From Lycium barbarum (taxonomy: Eukaryota; Streptophyta; Magnoliopsida; Solanales; Solanaceae): a stretch of DNA of 64,000 bases. Under the pieces are notes generated by a model. It had not been told where the DNA came from and searched no databases. It saw nothing but the letters and a program-made list of their open reading frames with translations. Made by a program: the position numbers and the translations under genes. The stretch spans positions 11,571,205 to 11,635,204 of the forward strand of contig NC_083345.1 in assembly GCF_019175385.1 (NCBI RefSeq). The letters run 5' to 3'. The first letter of the stretch is position 1, and the number at the start of each line of letters is the position of its first letter. Shown here in pieces: positions 47,723 through 58,991 of this stretch.

Positions 47723-49780
47723 AATCTGCACAACACAGCCGCAAGTGGATATATCACATTGGTGGTGGACAAATGTAACTAATACAAAACTAGCCCACAG
47801 ATCATATAAGGCGCCAAAACAAGTCAAAATATCATAATTAACAGCGCAAAAATGACAAACACAAGAACAACAATGATACCTCAGTCTCAAACAAGTTGGG
47901 GTGTTTACAAGAACCGTTAACATCCAAAAAAGGAATGTGTTTATCCCCATTTATACGTGTTAGTGTAATTAATCCACACTATAGTATACTAGAGGGTGCT
48001 AATTTGCACTATTTGGTGTTGTCTAAACATTGCAAGTATTACCCCATCACTTGAGCAAAAAAAAAAAAAAAAAAAAAAAAAGGAAAAGATTTTTGTGAAA
48101 ATTCCACGCTTAATCTGTCGAGCAGCATCATGCATCAGAACTCTGTCTGGAAACAGAAAAGGCAAACATCCTTATCGAAAAGAAAAAAGCCAAACATTTA
48201 TATTAAACAGGAACAACTCAAAGAAAAGGAATTCGTGAGTTGAATATAGGCTGATCAAAAAACTCAAATATTCAACATACATAAAATTCTCAAATCATAG
48301 AAAGATTGAGTTTATCTTTTTCTTTTAAGAAAACAAACATATACATTGAGTTTAACTTCCCCAAAAAATATTATAAATTAAATCACAATATGAATAACTC
48401 AAAGAAAAACAACACTGATACAATTCGGAACACACATATACATGCCATACAATTATCACATATACCTTTTTATGCACAAAATACTAATATAAATAACAAA
48501 TCACTATCCACTAATGAACTTGTTATAATTCAGCAAAGGGAACAATTAAAAAAATGAAATTTGCAAACACCAAGAACCAGCATAAAGGTAAACCCCATTT
48601 GATATGAAAGAGGAAAACCTGGAAATGAAATATTCTGCTTACCTAATTCAAATAATTGTGTTTCAAGCAAAAAAAAAAAAAAAACTAATAACATAATAAC
48701 CATAAAGATTAAATCTTTTATAAACAATATACTACTGCAAACAACAAATCACTATCTCCCCACTATATTAATGAACTTGTTACAATTCAGTGAAAAAATG
48801 AAATTTCTAAACACCAAGAATCAACATTAAGGGTAAACCCCATTTGATATGAAAGAGGAAAAATCTGGAAATGAAATATTCTGCTTACCTAATTCAAATA
48901 ATTGTGTTTCAAGCAAAAAACAAAACCCCAAAAGTAAAATCAATCAAAAATTAAGGATAACATAATCAAGAATCCATAAAGAACAAACCTTTGAAGGGCA
49001 TTCGACAAAACCCACAAATTTATGTATCGAAAATTTTGATCAAAGATTAAGTTTAACTTATCCCCATAAATATAGTACTATAAATTAAATCAAAATATGA
49101 ATATAAATTTCAAAGAACATCAACACTGAAACTAAAGTTAGATATCAATGAAAATATAATCACAAACATTCAGCAAATGCTAACAATTCTGAAAACACTT
49201 AGACATGCCAAAGAATTATCACATATAACCACAAAGATTAAACTTTTTATGCACAAGAACAAATTCAGTGAAAAAAAATGAAATTTGCAGATACCAAGAA
49301 CCAACATATGGGTAAACCCCATTTGCTATTAAAACAACAACAACAACAACAACAACCCAGTGAAATCCCACATCATGGGGTCTGGGGAGGGTAGAGTGTA
49401 CGCAGACCTTACTCCTACCAAGGTAGGACGGCTGTTTCCGAAAGACCCTCGGAAATGGAAATGAAAGACTCTTATTACCCAATTCAAATTATTGTGTTCA
49501 AACAGAAAACAAAAGAAAATAAAATCAATGAAAAATTAAGGATAACATAATCAAGAATCCAATAAAGAACAAACCTTTGAAGTGTATTCAACAAAACCCA
49601 CAAATTTATGGATAATATAATCAAGAATCCAATAAAGAACAAACCTTTGAAGTGAATTCAACAAAACCCACAAATTTATGTATACAAATTCTTGATTTTG
49701 AGATGAAAAAAGAGCAAAAATGCAAATTTAGGGTTTGATTTGCAAGAAGATGGTGTTACAGTGCCATGTCCAAACTACCC
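47723..49780 (-). other. 5' leader introns of the RING gene, built of duplicated segments
   Basis: Blocks containing GGTAAACCCCATTTGATATG, GAAATATTCTGCTTACCTAA and TTCAAATAATTGTGTT recur near 48590, 48830 and 49310-49490; the last is split by a SINE. Blocks with AATCAAGAATCCAATAAAGA and ACAAACCTTTGAAG...CAACAAAACCCACAAATTTA recur near 48955, 49545 and 49615. On the minus strand the latter reads CTTCAAAG|GTTTGT, so potential leader-exon donors are triplicated. A 24-base A run lies at about 48057-48080. Confidence 0.7.
49331..49452 (-). mobile_element. 5'-truncated SINE with (TTG)n tail, minus strand
   Basis: On the minus strand it reads CCGAGGGTCTTTCGGAAACA, then AAGGTCTGCGTACACTCTAC and CCCAGACCCCATGATGTGGG, and ends in TTGTTGTTG repeats. 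This is a widespread Solanaceae SINE 3' half. It interrupts one of the duplicated leader-intron segments. Confidence 0.9.
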
Positions 49781-49991
49781 CTTAGAGGATCTTGAATTTG
49801 TGGAGTGCTAATTCCACTCGCAGATGTAGGAAGCGTAGATACGCGCCAGTATGAACGGTGGATATGTCAAAGATAGTTTAGATTAGAGTGTTTGTGTTTT
49901 CACGCTCTTGTTGAAGGGGTGAGTGTCATGTACAATGGTTTTGATAGGCTAAGGTACATGAATTACCGTGCGCCCCGACACAAAGTATAAG

Positions 49992-50000
49992 TACTTTAAG
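49992..50000. repeat. Left 9-bp target duplication of the Mutator-like element
   Basis: TACTTTAAG, identical to 58983-58991. Nine base pairs is the diagnostic length for Mutator-family insertion. Confidence 0.92.
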
Positions 50001-50541
50001 GAGTCCGGAACTAAAATGATCCCTAAAAAGTGCTTTTAAACCAAAATATATTCAACAAAAAAAAAGAAATACAAAACTATCTTTAGCGCAGTAATTTAAC
50101 TGCTCTAAAGGAGTTAACTGTAACGGCAACGTTAACTCCTTTAGCGCAATAATTCTAAAGGATAACCCATTTTTTTCTTTTGGTTAACTCTTCTTTCTTT
50201 ACACTTTTTAACGTACTTTGATCATAGATTCATCATGCTTGGGGATCTCGAAACTTCAATATTTTATATAGAACCCTATTTATTTTTGTGCGATTAATAA
50301 GATAGGCTCAATACATCAAGGATAAAAAAACTTCGGATTGCCGTTTTAGTGGTTGAAAAATGCTCGAACTCTATTTTTGCTTGAAGACTTGGTGTCATTA
50401 GCTTTAAGTTCTTTATGATTTAGGGTTTAGATTTAAGTGTACTATTTTTTAGTCAAAATTGCAGCATTCATACCAATCTCAAAATAATTAAATTGCATCA
50501 TTCATAACAATATGAAAATACTTAAACTTGTTCATTAATAA
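50001..50541. repeat. Left terminal inverted repeat of the MULE
   Basis: Pairs with 58519-58982 over nearly its full length. Shared words include TGACACCAAGTC (inverted), CTCAATACATCAAGGATAA and ATTTTATATAGAACCCTA. It contains a hairpin, AAGGAGTTAAC / GTTAACTCCTT, around 50113-50145, bordered by TTTAGCGCARTAAT words. Confidence 0.93.
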
Positions 50542-50606
50542 CAAACCCAAACTTTTTAAATACAATCATCAAAGAAAGAAAAAAACTTAAAAAAAACATT
50601 CATCAA

Positions 50607-53218
50607 TTAATGCCCTTGAGTTGATCTTTTGTCACCACCGCGAGATGTGCCGCCACCACCACTAAATATGCCACCACCACGAAACTTTCCTCTACCAGGA
50701 GAGGTACTTCCACCGCGAGATGTAGTTTGACCACCATGCCGTAAGGAATACTTGCACTTATCATGACCAACATAATTGCAAAATAAGCATTTTCGAGTGT
50801 TCTCCCTAGTGGAACATCCATTTTATTAGGAATACGGGAGTATGTTTTCTTTTTGAATTTACGGATAAATGCTTTATTTGCAATCATGGAAAATGGATCT
50901 GGTGGCTAATAACTCTCGCTACAAGTGGGTAGAACCTTTCAGTATACGTTTTTGCGTAATTTTGAACTGTCTATTCCTTAGCCATGTATGGGGAGACGTT
51001 CTTTCCCATTCCGATAAAACACTTGAAGGCATGAGAACATGACATGTGATATGATTGCCACTTGCCACATGTGCATGCTCTTGGAATCTCACAAATTGTA
51101 TTGACGCTACCTCCTTTACCTTGGTGCACACTTGTTGTGAGTTCAAATATGCGTTCTGCATAGTTGTACTCTATCCGGTCGTGTTGCTGAGCCTTAAATT
51201 TGTGGTACTCGAACACTTTTGATGGTTTTGGCATCCATCTTAGACCTTCTTCCGCAAATGCTTTGGCCTCTTTTGATCTATTGACGAACCGCTCCACAAC
51301 CTGCTTAAAAGTCATTTTCACCATTGCGGTGACGGGTAGTTCACGTGCAGATTTCAACAAGTCATTGAATGACTCAGAGCTGTTTGTTGTCAGCATACCC
51401 CATCGCCTACATTCATCCTGGTGTAATGTCCATTTATCTTTATCAATTGCATTCAACCAGTGGAAGGTTTCCTCATTCGCCCGCCTAATAATCTCCATCT
51501 GCAGGTGAAACTTCTTCTCCTGATGCTTTGTTGCAGCCGCCCACATCTAATTGCAAAGTGTTGTGATTCGATATGCCTTTTGGAAGTTTGCTTTCAAATG
51601 CCTTAAACAATAACAATGGTAGGCAAAGGGTGGCTGCCACCCCTGCAGATTAAACATATTGTGCAATATGCCAGCATTTCTGTCTGATATAACACATATT
51701 CCCATGCGATCCTTAATAACGTGTTGCCTCAAGTGGTCCAAAAACATACCCCATGTACTAATGCTCTCATTAGTTGCAATTGCAAAAGCTAGAGGGAATG
51801 TAGCTCAATTTGCATCCATTCCAACTGTAATTAGCAGCTTTATGTCGTATTCCCCGTACACATGTGTTTCATCTATTGATATTACAGGCCGACAATGAGC
51901 AAAACCATCAATGCATGGTTTGAATGCCCAAAACACAAACTCAAAAATATTATCAGGCACACCGGGCTTCGATTTGAGATTCCATTCAACAATAGTATCA
52001 GGATTGAAGTGTTGTAAAGTCGTCATGTATCTCGGCAACTTCTTAAAAGAGCCCTCCCAATTGCCATAGACTATCTCATGTGCACACCTACGCCCAAGAT
52101 ACGCCTTCCGCCTCCTACGATATACTTTCAGGACGGCTGTAATACAATCTTTGATAGGGAAGCTGAATAAGTTGAAATATCAGCATATAGCAATGAGGAA
52201 CATCGTATTAAAATGTCAATTAAAATAAACTTAGGCGAAAGGGATACCTTGGCCTTTTTCTAATGTCGCTAACTAACACATGAACAATCATATTGGTATC
52301 TAGATTGCAATGATCATCTTCGAGGTCACCCATATTACAAGTGTGCTTTGTGTAGAACTTTGAAATAGTCCACACCTTTTTAGCAGTCTCCTTACCACGG
52401 AGCATCCATTCGCAACCTTGATATTTTCGCTTGTAGACCAATCGCCAAAGTTTTCGTGTGGAATCGTCAACTTTGATCTCTCTCATTCCCTGGATGCAAT
52501 AAATCTTAACAGCCCTTTGCAATGATTTTTTTGAGATGAAAATCATGCCTTTTTCAATACGAGCATTTTGTTTTACAAGATCCAGTGGCTCTTTCCACAA
52601 ACTTCGCCGAATATGATCATCATCCCTAGTAAAGACAAAGACATCTGGGTGATTTTGAAGATAATCAAGATAGGGGATCTCATCGGAATGCCACTGAACC
52701 AGGGTCGACTCTTGTTGTTCAAATGGGTGCTGTGAATTCAGTTCTTCCTGGTGTGCCGAACTGTTCATCATGTCTTTGCAATAGTTCTAGTTGATATTGA
52801 GTATTAGTTCCAACCTGAGGCTCATCCTCACTTTCTTCATCTTCACTTTCCTCCACATTAGGTATTTCCTCACTATTACTCGATGATGTCACTATATAGT
52901 TCGGCTAATCCACACCATCCATAGCGGGTCTTTGCCTATAATTTGGTGCAACCACCACATTCTTCCTACATAAGAAAGTAGAGTATTTTAACTACTACAC
53001 ATAAAATAATACTATTGATGTTAAAAAAATAGACGTACCGATAGTAATCCACAACACCGAAACTTGAGGAAGGACCATCGTTTTGAGTAGTGGGATAAGC
53101 TGAGGATGTTCTGACCTAATTCATCCATCCCGATTGAGAGAATTGTCCGATATGATCCATATCAGATGTATAACCCTAAATAATATAATTAACATCATTA
53201 GTAGCATTCAAATGCCAC

Positions 53219-53286
<68 letters not shown>

Positions 53287-53717
53287 TAAAAAATGAATAT
53301 TTACCACTGCCCATCAAATTGTTGACTTAAACTATCCAGAGGCATTTGGCTCGTCAAAATGCCTTCATAAGGACTCATGTCAGGGTAATTGTGTTCATAA
53401 GTAGGTTCTGCTTGAGTGACTTCGGCCTGAATTCTAGACGGGGCTTCCCGAAGAGGTTTATTTCGGGCTTCTCGAGGAGCCCTAGTCATGAATTCAAGTC
53501 TATTAATGGGGATCTTCTCTATGTACATTTCAAGGACGTTTAAAGTTATGCATTCCCTAAAATCATAAGGCGCTTTCAAATAATCTGTCAAAGAACCATC
53601 GTCTTGAATGTACCACTGTCCATAACTAGTTATACCTTGCGGCGTAAATGACATTGGATATCTTTCAATTATATTTAAATCAAAATCACTCCTACTAACT
53701 TGTAGTCTATTATACAA
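50607..53717 (-). pseudogene. MuDR-type (MURA-like) transposase, inactivated
   Basis: Order on the minus strand: an N-terminal segment (53717-53301); an intron with a (TAA)n microsatellite (53219-53284); an acidic segment (52970-52770). A zinc-cluster-like DNA-binding part follows (52771-52220, GCEWMLRGKETAKKVW...KHTC), then the catalytic domain (about 52140-51200). The Asp-Asp-Glu residues are all present: SIDETH (codon 51871-51873), VISDRN (51682-51684), SSESFND (51373-51375). A SWIM-type zinc finger (CTCGKWQSYHMSCSHAFKC, near 51060), a degenerate zinc knuckle (CLFCNYVGHDKC) and an Arg-Gly-rich tail end at the stop at 50607. In-frame stop codons lie at 51805-51807, 51547-51549 and 50971-50973, with more in the 5' exons, so no intact transposase can be made. 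Confidence 0.9.
53219..53284. repeat. (TAA)n microsatellite in the transposase relic
   Basis: About 21 uninterrupted TAA repeats, in what is probably an intron of the transposase gene. Confidence 0.97.
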
Positions 53718-54031
53718 GGCTTAGAGTAGTTTTGATAATTTTAAGTCAAATGAAAACTTAACATGGTATTTTGGGGGAGAATCATAGCACAAATTATTTT
53801 TCTCGAATATAATTTGTCCGTCCCAGAATAAAAAAAACTCTAATTTTTGGAACATCTTCCATTTTTTGACTAATTTAGGAGGAGTACAAAATGTAAAAGT
53901 TGGATGAAACTTAGAATTTGTGATAAAAATTGGATGAAACTTAGAATTTTTTCTTTCATTTGAATTCTGTATTAATAAGATTTGAAGTTTGAATATTCAA
54001 CCAACGCATGCATGCAATTAGTGTATCTTGT

Positions 54032-56921
54032 TGTCACCACCTGACTAGGAGCCATGACGGGTACCCGGGGCTAACCACCGAGCATTACTTGTACCATTAC
54101 CCATCGTCCACATCAAGTGTTCATTCATTAATCTTATACTCAAATCATAGGAAAATCATTTTTCACTTTGAACATAATTACCTTTATATACATAAGCCCT
54201 TCGGCTATCAAAATAATATACATACAATAAGGAAATCGTGAGACCATGGTACGCACACATATGTATCTACGAGCCTCTACTAGAGTACTAGACATATGGA
54301 CGGGACAGGACCCCGTCGTGCCCAAAACATATGTACACAAAATAGTAAATCAACGGCACCTCCGGAATAATGAAGTGCTCTCAAAAGTCTGCTTATCGGC
54401 TTCTATAAATCTGGCTCGCCTCCCTGTCTACCTGTGGGCATGAACACAACGTCCAAAGAAAACGGACGACAGTACGAACATTGTACTGAGTATGTAAGGC
54501 ATCACTGAAATGAACATAATAGAGAAATCATAAGACATTAGACGAAGATATAACCTGCGTAACTTTTAAGGGTGGATACCTTTCATGCATATATCATATA
54601 TAATCATAATACATGTATCATCATAGTGCATACATCATCGTATCATATATATATATCATAGTACCGTATCTGCTCATACACCTTAAACATTATTCGTATT
54701 CGGCCACGTAGTGGCTCGACAATATCCGTATTCGGCCACGTAGTGGCTCGACAATATCACATACATGTCTTCCGTACCCGGCCATAACAAGGCTCGGTAT
54801 ATCTCATCATCATCATTGCCATCACATATATCTCATAAGCTCATCATAACTTTCCATAGAGCATGCATTTGAATTTAAAGACAATCTATGAAAATCATAT
54901 CATATTCGTAGCATGAACTTCGTAAAAAATATTGTATGATAGACTTTATAATCTCTAAACTTAGGCTCATCATTACCATTATCGTATCTATGGCATATCT
55001 CTTAGCTTTATCTCATATGAAATCCCCTATGAACATAGACTAGTAATTCTTCCGGAACATTTGCCATAGGGCATGCATTAGAGCTTATAGACAATCTATA
55101 ACAATATCGGGGTGACATAAGGTCGAGAACCCCCGATTACATTATGGAGTGATCATATTCATCATATCTCACCTTGAAGGAACTAACATTTTAAGATGAG
55201 TGTACACCATGAACAACATCAAGAGATCGTAAATAGGATCATTAACTTCATAGACATCATATCTTGCTTTAGAATCTCTAGGCTTAAACTTATCATCATT
55301 ATTATCGTATTCATGATATATTTCTCATCTTTATCTCATAAGAAGCTCTTTATCAACTTTAACTCATAGTTCCCGGAATGTAAGAAAGTCATGGAGAAGT
55401 AGGGAAAATAATATCGTAGGAATCATATATAAGGATCATTAGTTTCGTAGGAATGTCGTATCATGAGCTTTAGGACTTCTAGACTTAGATTCATCATCGG
55501 TATTGTCATGCTCATAACGTATCTCTTTTCTTTATCTTGTATGAAGCTCTTCATAATCGTAGACTCATAATTTCCGATATGTAGAAAAATCATGGAAAGA
55601 TAGAAGGATTCATGCTATAGGAGTCATGCCTTAGAAAGAAGGAACTAGCCTTACATACCTTTTTGCTTAGCTACTCTACCGCTTGATTGTTCTCCTTCAA
55701 TGCTCACGTCTCTACCTTCAAGGGAATTCGCATCAACATTAGCTATTCGATTATATGAGCGTGCTTACTAATGCTAGAGAAAATTGGACAGCGTTTCCTT
55801 TGTTTATTCAACTTTTCTCATATTACATATCAACTCCCAAACGTCAATAACAATATCCATAATATCATACTCAATAATCTTCATCAACCATACATTATTC
55901 AATTCTCCTACTTCCATTTCAAGGGCATCCATAGCCATGGTCATAATACAACATTACCTTCATCCTCATATAATGTTTCTCCTATGTTCTTAATATTATT
56001 TATAATATAACTATACTCGTAACATACAAATAATCATGATTCATATTAAGTTACTACTAAAAAATGTCACTATTCTCATATTTGTAACCCATTTTCTATT
56101 TCCTTCTATAATCCAAGTCTTTCAACCTCTCAATACTCTAAATAACATGAATTGATCATAAAACTTACCTTTGATAGTGTGGGAATGATCTTTGAGTGGA
56201 AACACTTCACTTGAGCACAACCCTAGTTCCACTTCCAATGGGATTTCTTGTCTTGGATGAACCCTAATGAGTTTCTTGCACTTGATTATCTTGGATTTAT
56301 GATATGAACCTTTGATTTGTCTTGAATTTGTGTTGATGAAATATTTAGAACCCTCTAGAAGTATTGAGAGAGATAGAGAAGTGGAAAGAATGAGAAAATA
56401 AAAGTGGGAACATGTATTTATACTTGCAACTTAATCAGTCCGTCGGGCATTATACGGACCACTTATACGGTCCGTATAACATTGTACGATTCGTATAAGT
56501 GTCCGTGGTTCACCATCAGGGAAACAAAATTTCTATTAGGTGTTATACGGACCCTTATACGGACCGTATAAGCGGTCGTATAACCCCATTTCTCTTAAAT
56601 CGTTTCCGACGTTCGTTTGATCTTCGATCCTTATGGAACCTTCTTGACACTTGTTTAACACTTCATTACCAATCTAAGGATCATTATAACTCTTCCTTAG
56701 GACATCATTAAGTCAACATTAGCTCGATACTCGTAAATATTTCCCGACACACAACCTATACCTTGCTTTCCTGAACAACTTCCGTCTCCTACCTCACATG
56801 TCTTTGAAATCTCATTTAGAATCATCAAATGTTATTTCTTACTTATCAAAACATCATATACGTCGTGCCCTTCGTCAGTCTATTCACTGTGCATGAACGG
56901 AAAATTCTCCGAGTTGTAACA
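54032..56921 (-). mobile_element. Solo LTR (probably Ty3/gypsy) inside the MULE
   Basis: On the minus strand it starts TGTTACAACTCGGAGAATTT and ends GGTGGTGACA, a TG...CA structure. Flanks CTTGT (54027-54031) and CTTGC (56922-56926) are a 4-of-5 target duplication. A TATA box TATAAATACA lies at 56413-56422, about 500 bp into the LTR. No retroelement coding region is present, so this is a solo LTR left by recombination. At 2890 bp it is long; internal duplications explain part of this (54695-54764, a 32-bp repeat; about 54950-55600, three diverged repeats). Confidence 0.78.
56451..56585. promoter_or_regulatory. Cluster of TTATACGG/CCGTATAA palindromic words in the LTR
   Basis: Two groups of overlapping inverted words: TTATACGGACC, TTATACGGTCCGTATAA, then TTATACGGACCGTATAAGC. 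They lie just downstream of the TATA box in the transcribed direction's upstream side (U3). They could be transcription-factor sites or a hairpin; the function is not known. Confidence 0.5.
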
Positions 56922-56941
56922 CTTGCAGTGTTACGTCAAAT

Positions 56942-57127
56942 CAAATTAAGTACGGAGAGTGTTGCATAACGTATGAATTAACTGCGTTATGTCAGTGGGT
57001 GGCAGAATAGAGCAGTAAAATACTGCGTTATTTTGCAAATTAAGTACGGAGTGTTGCATAACGCATGAATTAACCGCGTTATGTCAGTGGGTGGCAGAAT
57101 AGCGCAGTAAAATACTACCTTATGTCA
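56942..57127. repeat. Tandem pair of a 94-bp repeat in the MULE spacer
   Basis: Copies begin CAAATTAAGTACGGAG at 56942 and 57036 and share TGTTGCATAACG, GTTATGTCAGTGGGTGGCAG and GCAGTAAAATACT. The GCGCAGTAA / CTGCGTTAT words recall the GCGCAGTAATTTA words in the terminal repeats. Confidence 0.88.
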
Positions 57128-57321
57128 GAATAACGCAGTAGTCTACTGCGTTATCAATATTTTACTGAGCTACATCACTGCATTATGTTGTCACCCTCAG
57201 CTGTAATACAGAAAAACGTCTTAATTCGAATCAAATTTTGGGTTTCATGCAGCAAGTGTTATATAATGTAATTTGACAATAACTACCAGCCACATAAAAT
57301 TCCACACAAAATTGAGTTACT

Positions 57322-57738
57322 ATGTCATTTTTTGACCAATTTAGAGATATTAGTCGTGTTATATCATTCTCACCAGGAGACATATTCGATGCAATGGGTA
57401 GGGCATGGGAATTGGGTGAAGCTTTTTAATACCCGAACAACCTGAATGAGATATACAACCAACGTTATAACAATATGATGACAGAGGAATGGAATTGGCG
57501 TGTTGGGAAGGCTGCAACACTGGAGCAAAGTTAGCATCAGTAGGGCTTAAACGCCCAAAAAAGTGCTATGTCAATGCCTTGTGGAACTCCACAAGAGTTT
57601 AATTTTACTCTTAACCATTTTCGAGAAGAGAACAATCGGATGCAAATACGTTACCTTAGGGTAGAATATGGTGTACATGGTAGCATAAGATTTAGATCCA
57701 AGTGGGATTCAGACTGTGATATGTCCGATGAAGATTAA
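57322..57738 (+). pseudogene. MULE accessory reading frame 1 (unrecognised, broken)
   Basis: A 139-codon frame starts MSFFDQFRDISRVISFSPGD and ends DSDCDMSDED at a natural stop (57736-57738). It holds three in-frame stop codons. It includes HFREENNRMQIRYL, which resembles RKENNRMLVIRCRF in frame 2. Small, acidic at the C-terminus; no known domain was recognised. It is on the strand opposite the transposase and points to the right terminal repeat. It is not recognisably mudrB. Confidence 0.6.
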
Positions 57739-57868
57739 TATTTTTTTATATAAAGTAAGTAGATAGGGTCATAAAGACCACCCCCTCCTCTCACATAACT
57801 AGGGGTACATGGGGGTTCGCAACTATATAAGTAGCACTTTCTTTTGTTATTAAACTACAACGTATTCA

Positions 57869-58332
57869 ATGTCGAGTAGTAGAAACTTAGCTTGGTCTTT
57901 ACTTCGTCCAAAAGAACCAAATAGCAGTGATGATGAGAGTTCAAATCATAGCAGTTTTTCAAGTGATACCAGTGATTTCAAACTAGACGAGTTAAATCCC
58001 CACCTTCTTATAGAGCGTAATGATGATTTTTGTAGTGTGAAATATTCAGATCCGCGAGAATATTATTGTGGTTACACCGAGAATGATCACATCTGCTTGC
58101 TGAATCATAACGTCTTGTTCGTGACTTGGAAAGTCTTAATACTCAAATCCCAACAAGGTACTCAATAACCATGCCTCGAGTAGGTCCAGAAACTTGCGAG
58201 CTTGCCATACAAAGGATTAGAAAAGAAAACAACAGAATGCTGGTAATACGATGTAGATTTTACATGCTAAAGTTGGCCGAAGAACAAGCATCATCAACTG
58301 ATAGAGAGCTAACATCTACTGAAAAAAGATAA
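57869..58332 (+). pseudogene. MULE accessory reading frame 2 (unrecognised, frameshifted)
   Basis: It starts MSSSRNLAWSLLRPKEPNSS, then an acidic Ser-rich stretch and EYYCGYTENDHICLLN. A frameshift near 58100 shifts to the frame encoding LESLNTQIPTRYS and RKENNRMLVIRCRFYMLKLA, ending TSTEKR. A TATA-like TATATAAG lies about 45 bases upstream (57823-57830), so it probably had its own promoter. The shared ENNRM core with frame 1 suggests an ancient duplication within the element. Function unknown. Confidence 0.6.
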
Positions 58333-58518
58333 ACCGCCAATATTTTTCTGAGGACGATATTGAGGACTTTTATTCTGATGATGATTAAGAATGTTGTGAT
58401 TTTAGTTTTAAGTTTAATTTATGATGATGTTGTTATTTTGAAGAATAGTAGTATGTTTAGTTTTTCATCAACTCAAGGGCATAAATTGATGAATGTATTT
58501 TTACTATTTTTGGTTTTA

Positions 58519-58982
58519 TTATTAATGAACAAGTTTAAGTATTTTCATAAATAACTTAAAGCTAATGACACCAAGTCTTCAAACAAAAATGGAGTTCGAC
58601 CACTTTTCAACCACTAAAACGGCAATCCGAAGTTTTTCTTATCCTTGATGTATTGAGCCTACCTTATTAATCGAACAAAAATAAGTAGGGTTCTATATAA
58701 AATATTGAAATTTTGGGGTCCCGAAGCATGATTAATCTATGGTAAAAGTACGTTAAAAAGTGTAAAAAAAGAGGGATTAACCAAAAGCAAAAAAACAGAA
58801 AAAGAAAAAAAGGGTACCCTTTAGCACAGTAATTTACTGCGCTAAAGGAGTTAACGTTGCCATTACAGTTAACTCCTTTAGCGCAATAAATTACTGCGCT
58901 AAAAGTAATTTTGTAACCTTTGTTTTTGTTGGGGTATTTTGGTTCAAAAGCACTTTTTTGGGGTCATTTTGGTTCCGAACTC
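58519..58982. repeat. Right terminal inverted repeat of the MULE
   Basis: Inverse of 50001-50541. It carries the same hairpin (CTAAAGGAGTTAAC...GTTAACTCCTTTAG, about 58842-58885), with TTACTGCGCTAAA words on both sides. It is better preserved than the left copy. Confidence 0.93.
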
Positions 58983-58991
58983 TACTTTAAG
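58983..58991. repeat. Right 9-bp target duplication of the MULE
   Basis: TACTTTAAG. Its last base is also the first base of the adjoining foldback element, so the MULE inserted at that element's edge. Confidence 0.92.

Larger units (their letters stand above)
50001..58982. mobile_element. Mutator-like element (MULE), structurally complete, with a nested solo LTR
   Basis: The ends are GAGTCCGGAACTAAAATGAT and, inverted, GGGTCATTTTGGTTCCGAACTC. The inverted repeats run about 541 bp (left) and 464 bp (right); the left has about 85 extra bases at 50421-50510. A perfect 9-bp TACTTTAAG flanks both sides. Inside, a MuDR-type transposase relic points left (minus strand) and two small related frames point right (plus strand). 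A 2890-bp solo LTR sits in the spacer between the arms, so the element was about 6.1 kb before that insertion. Confidence 0.93.
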
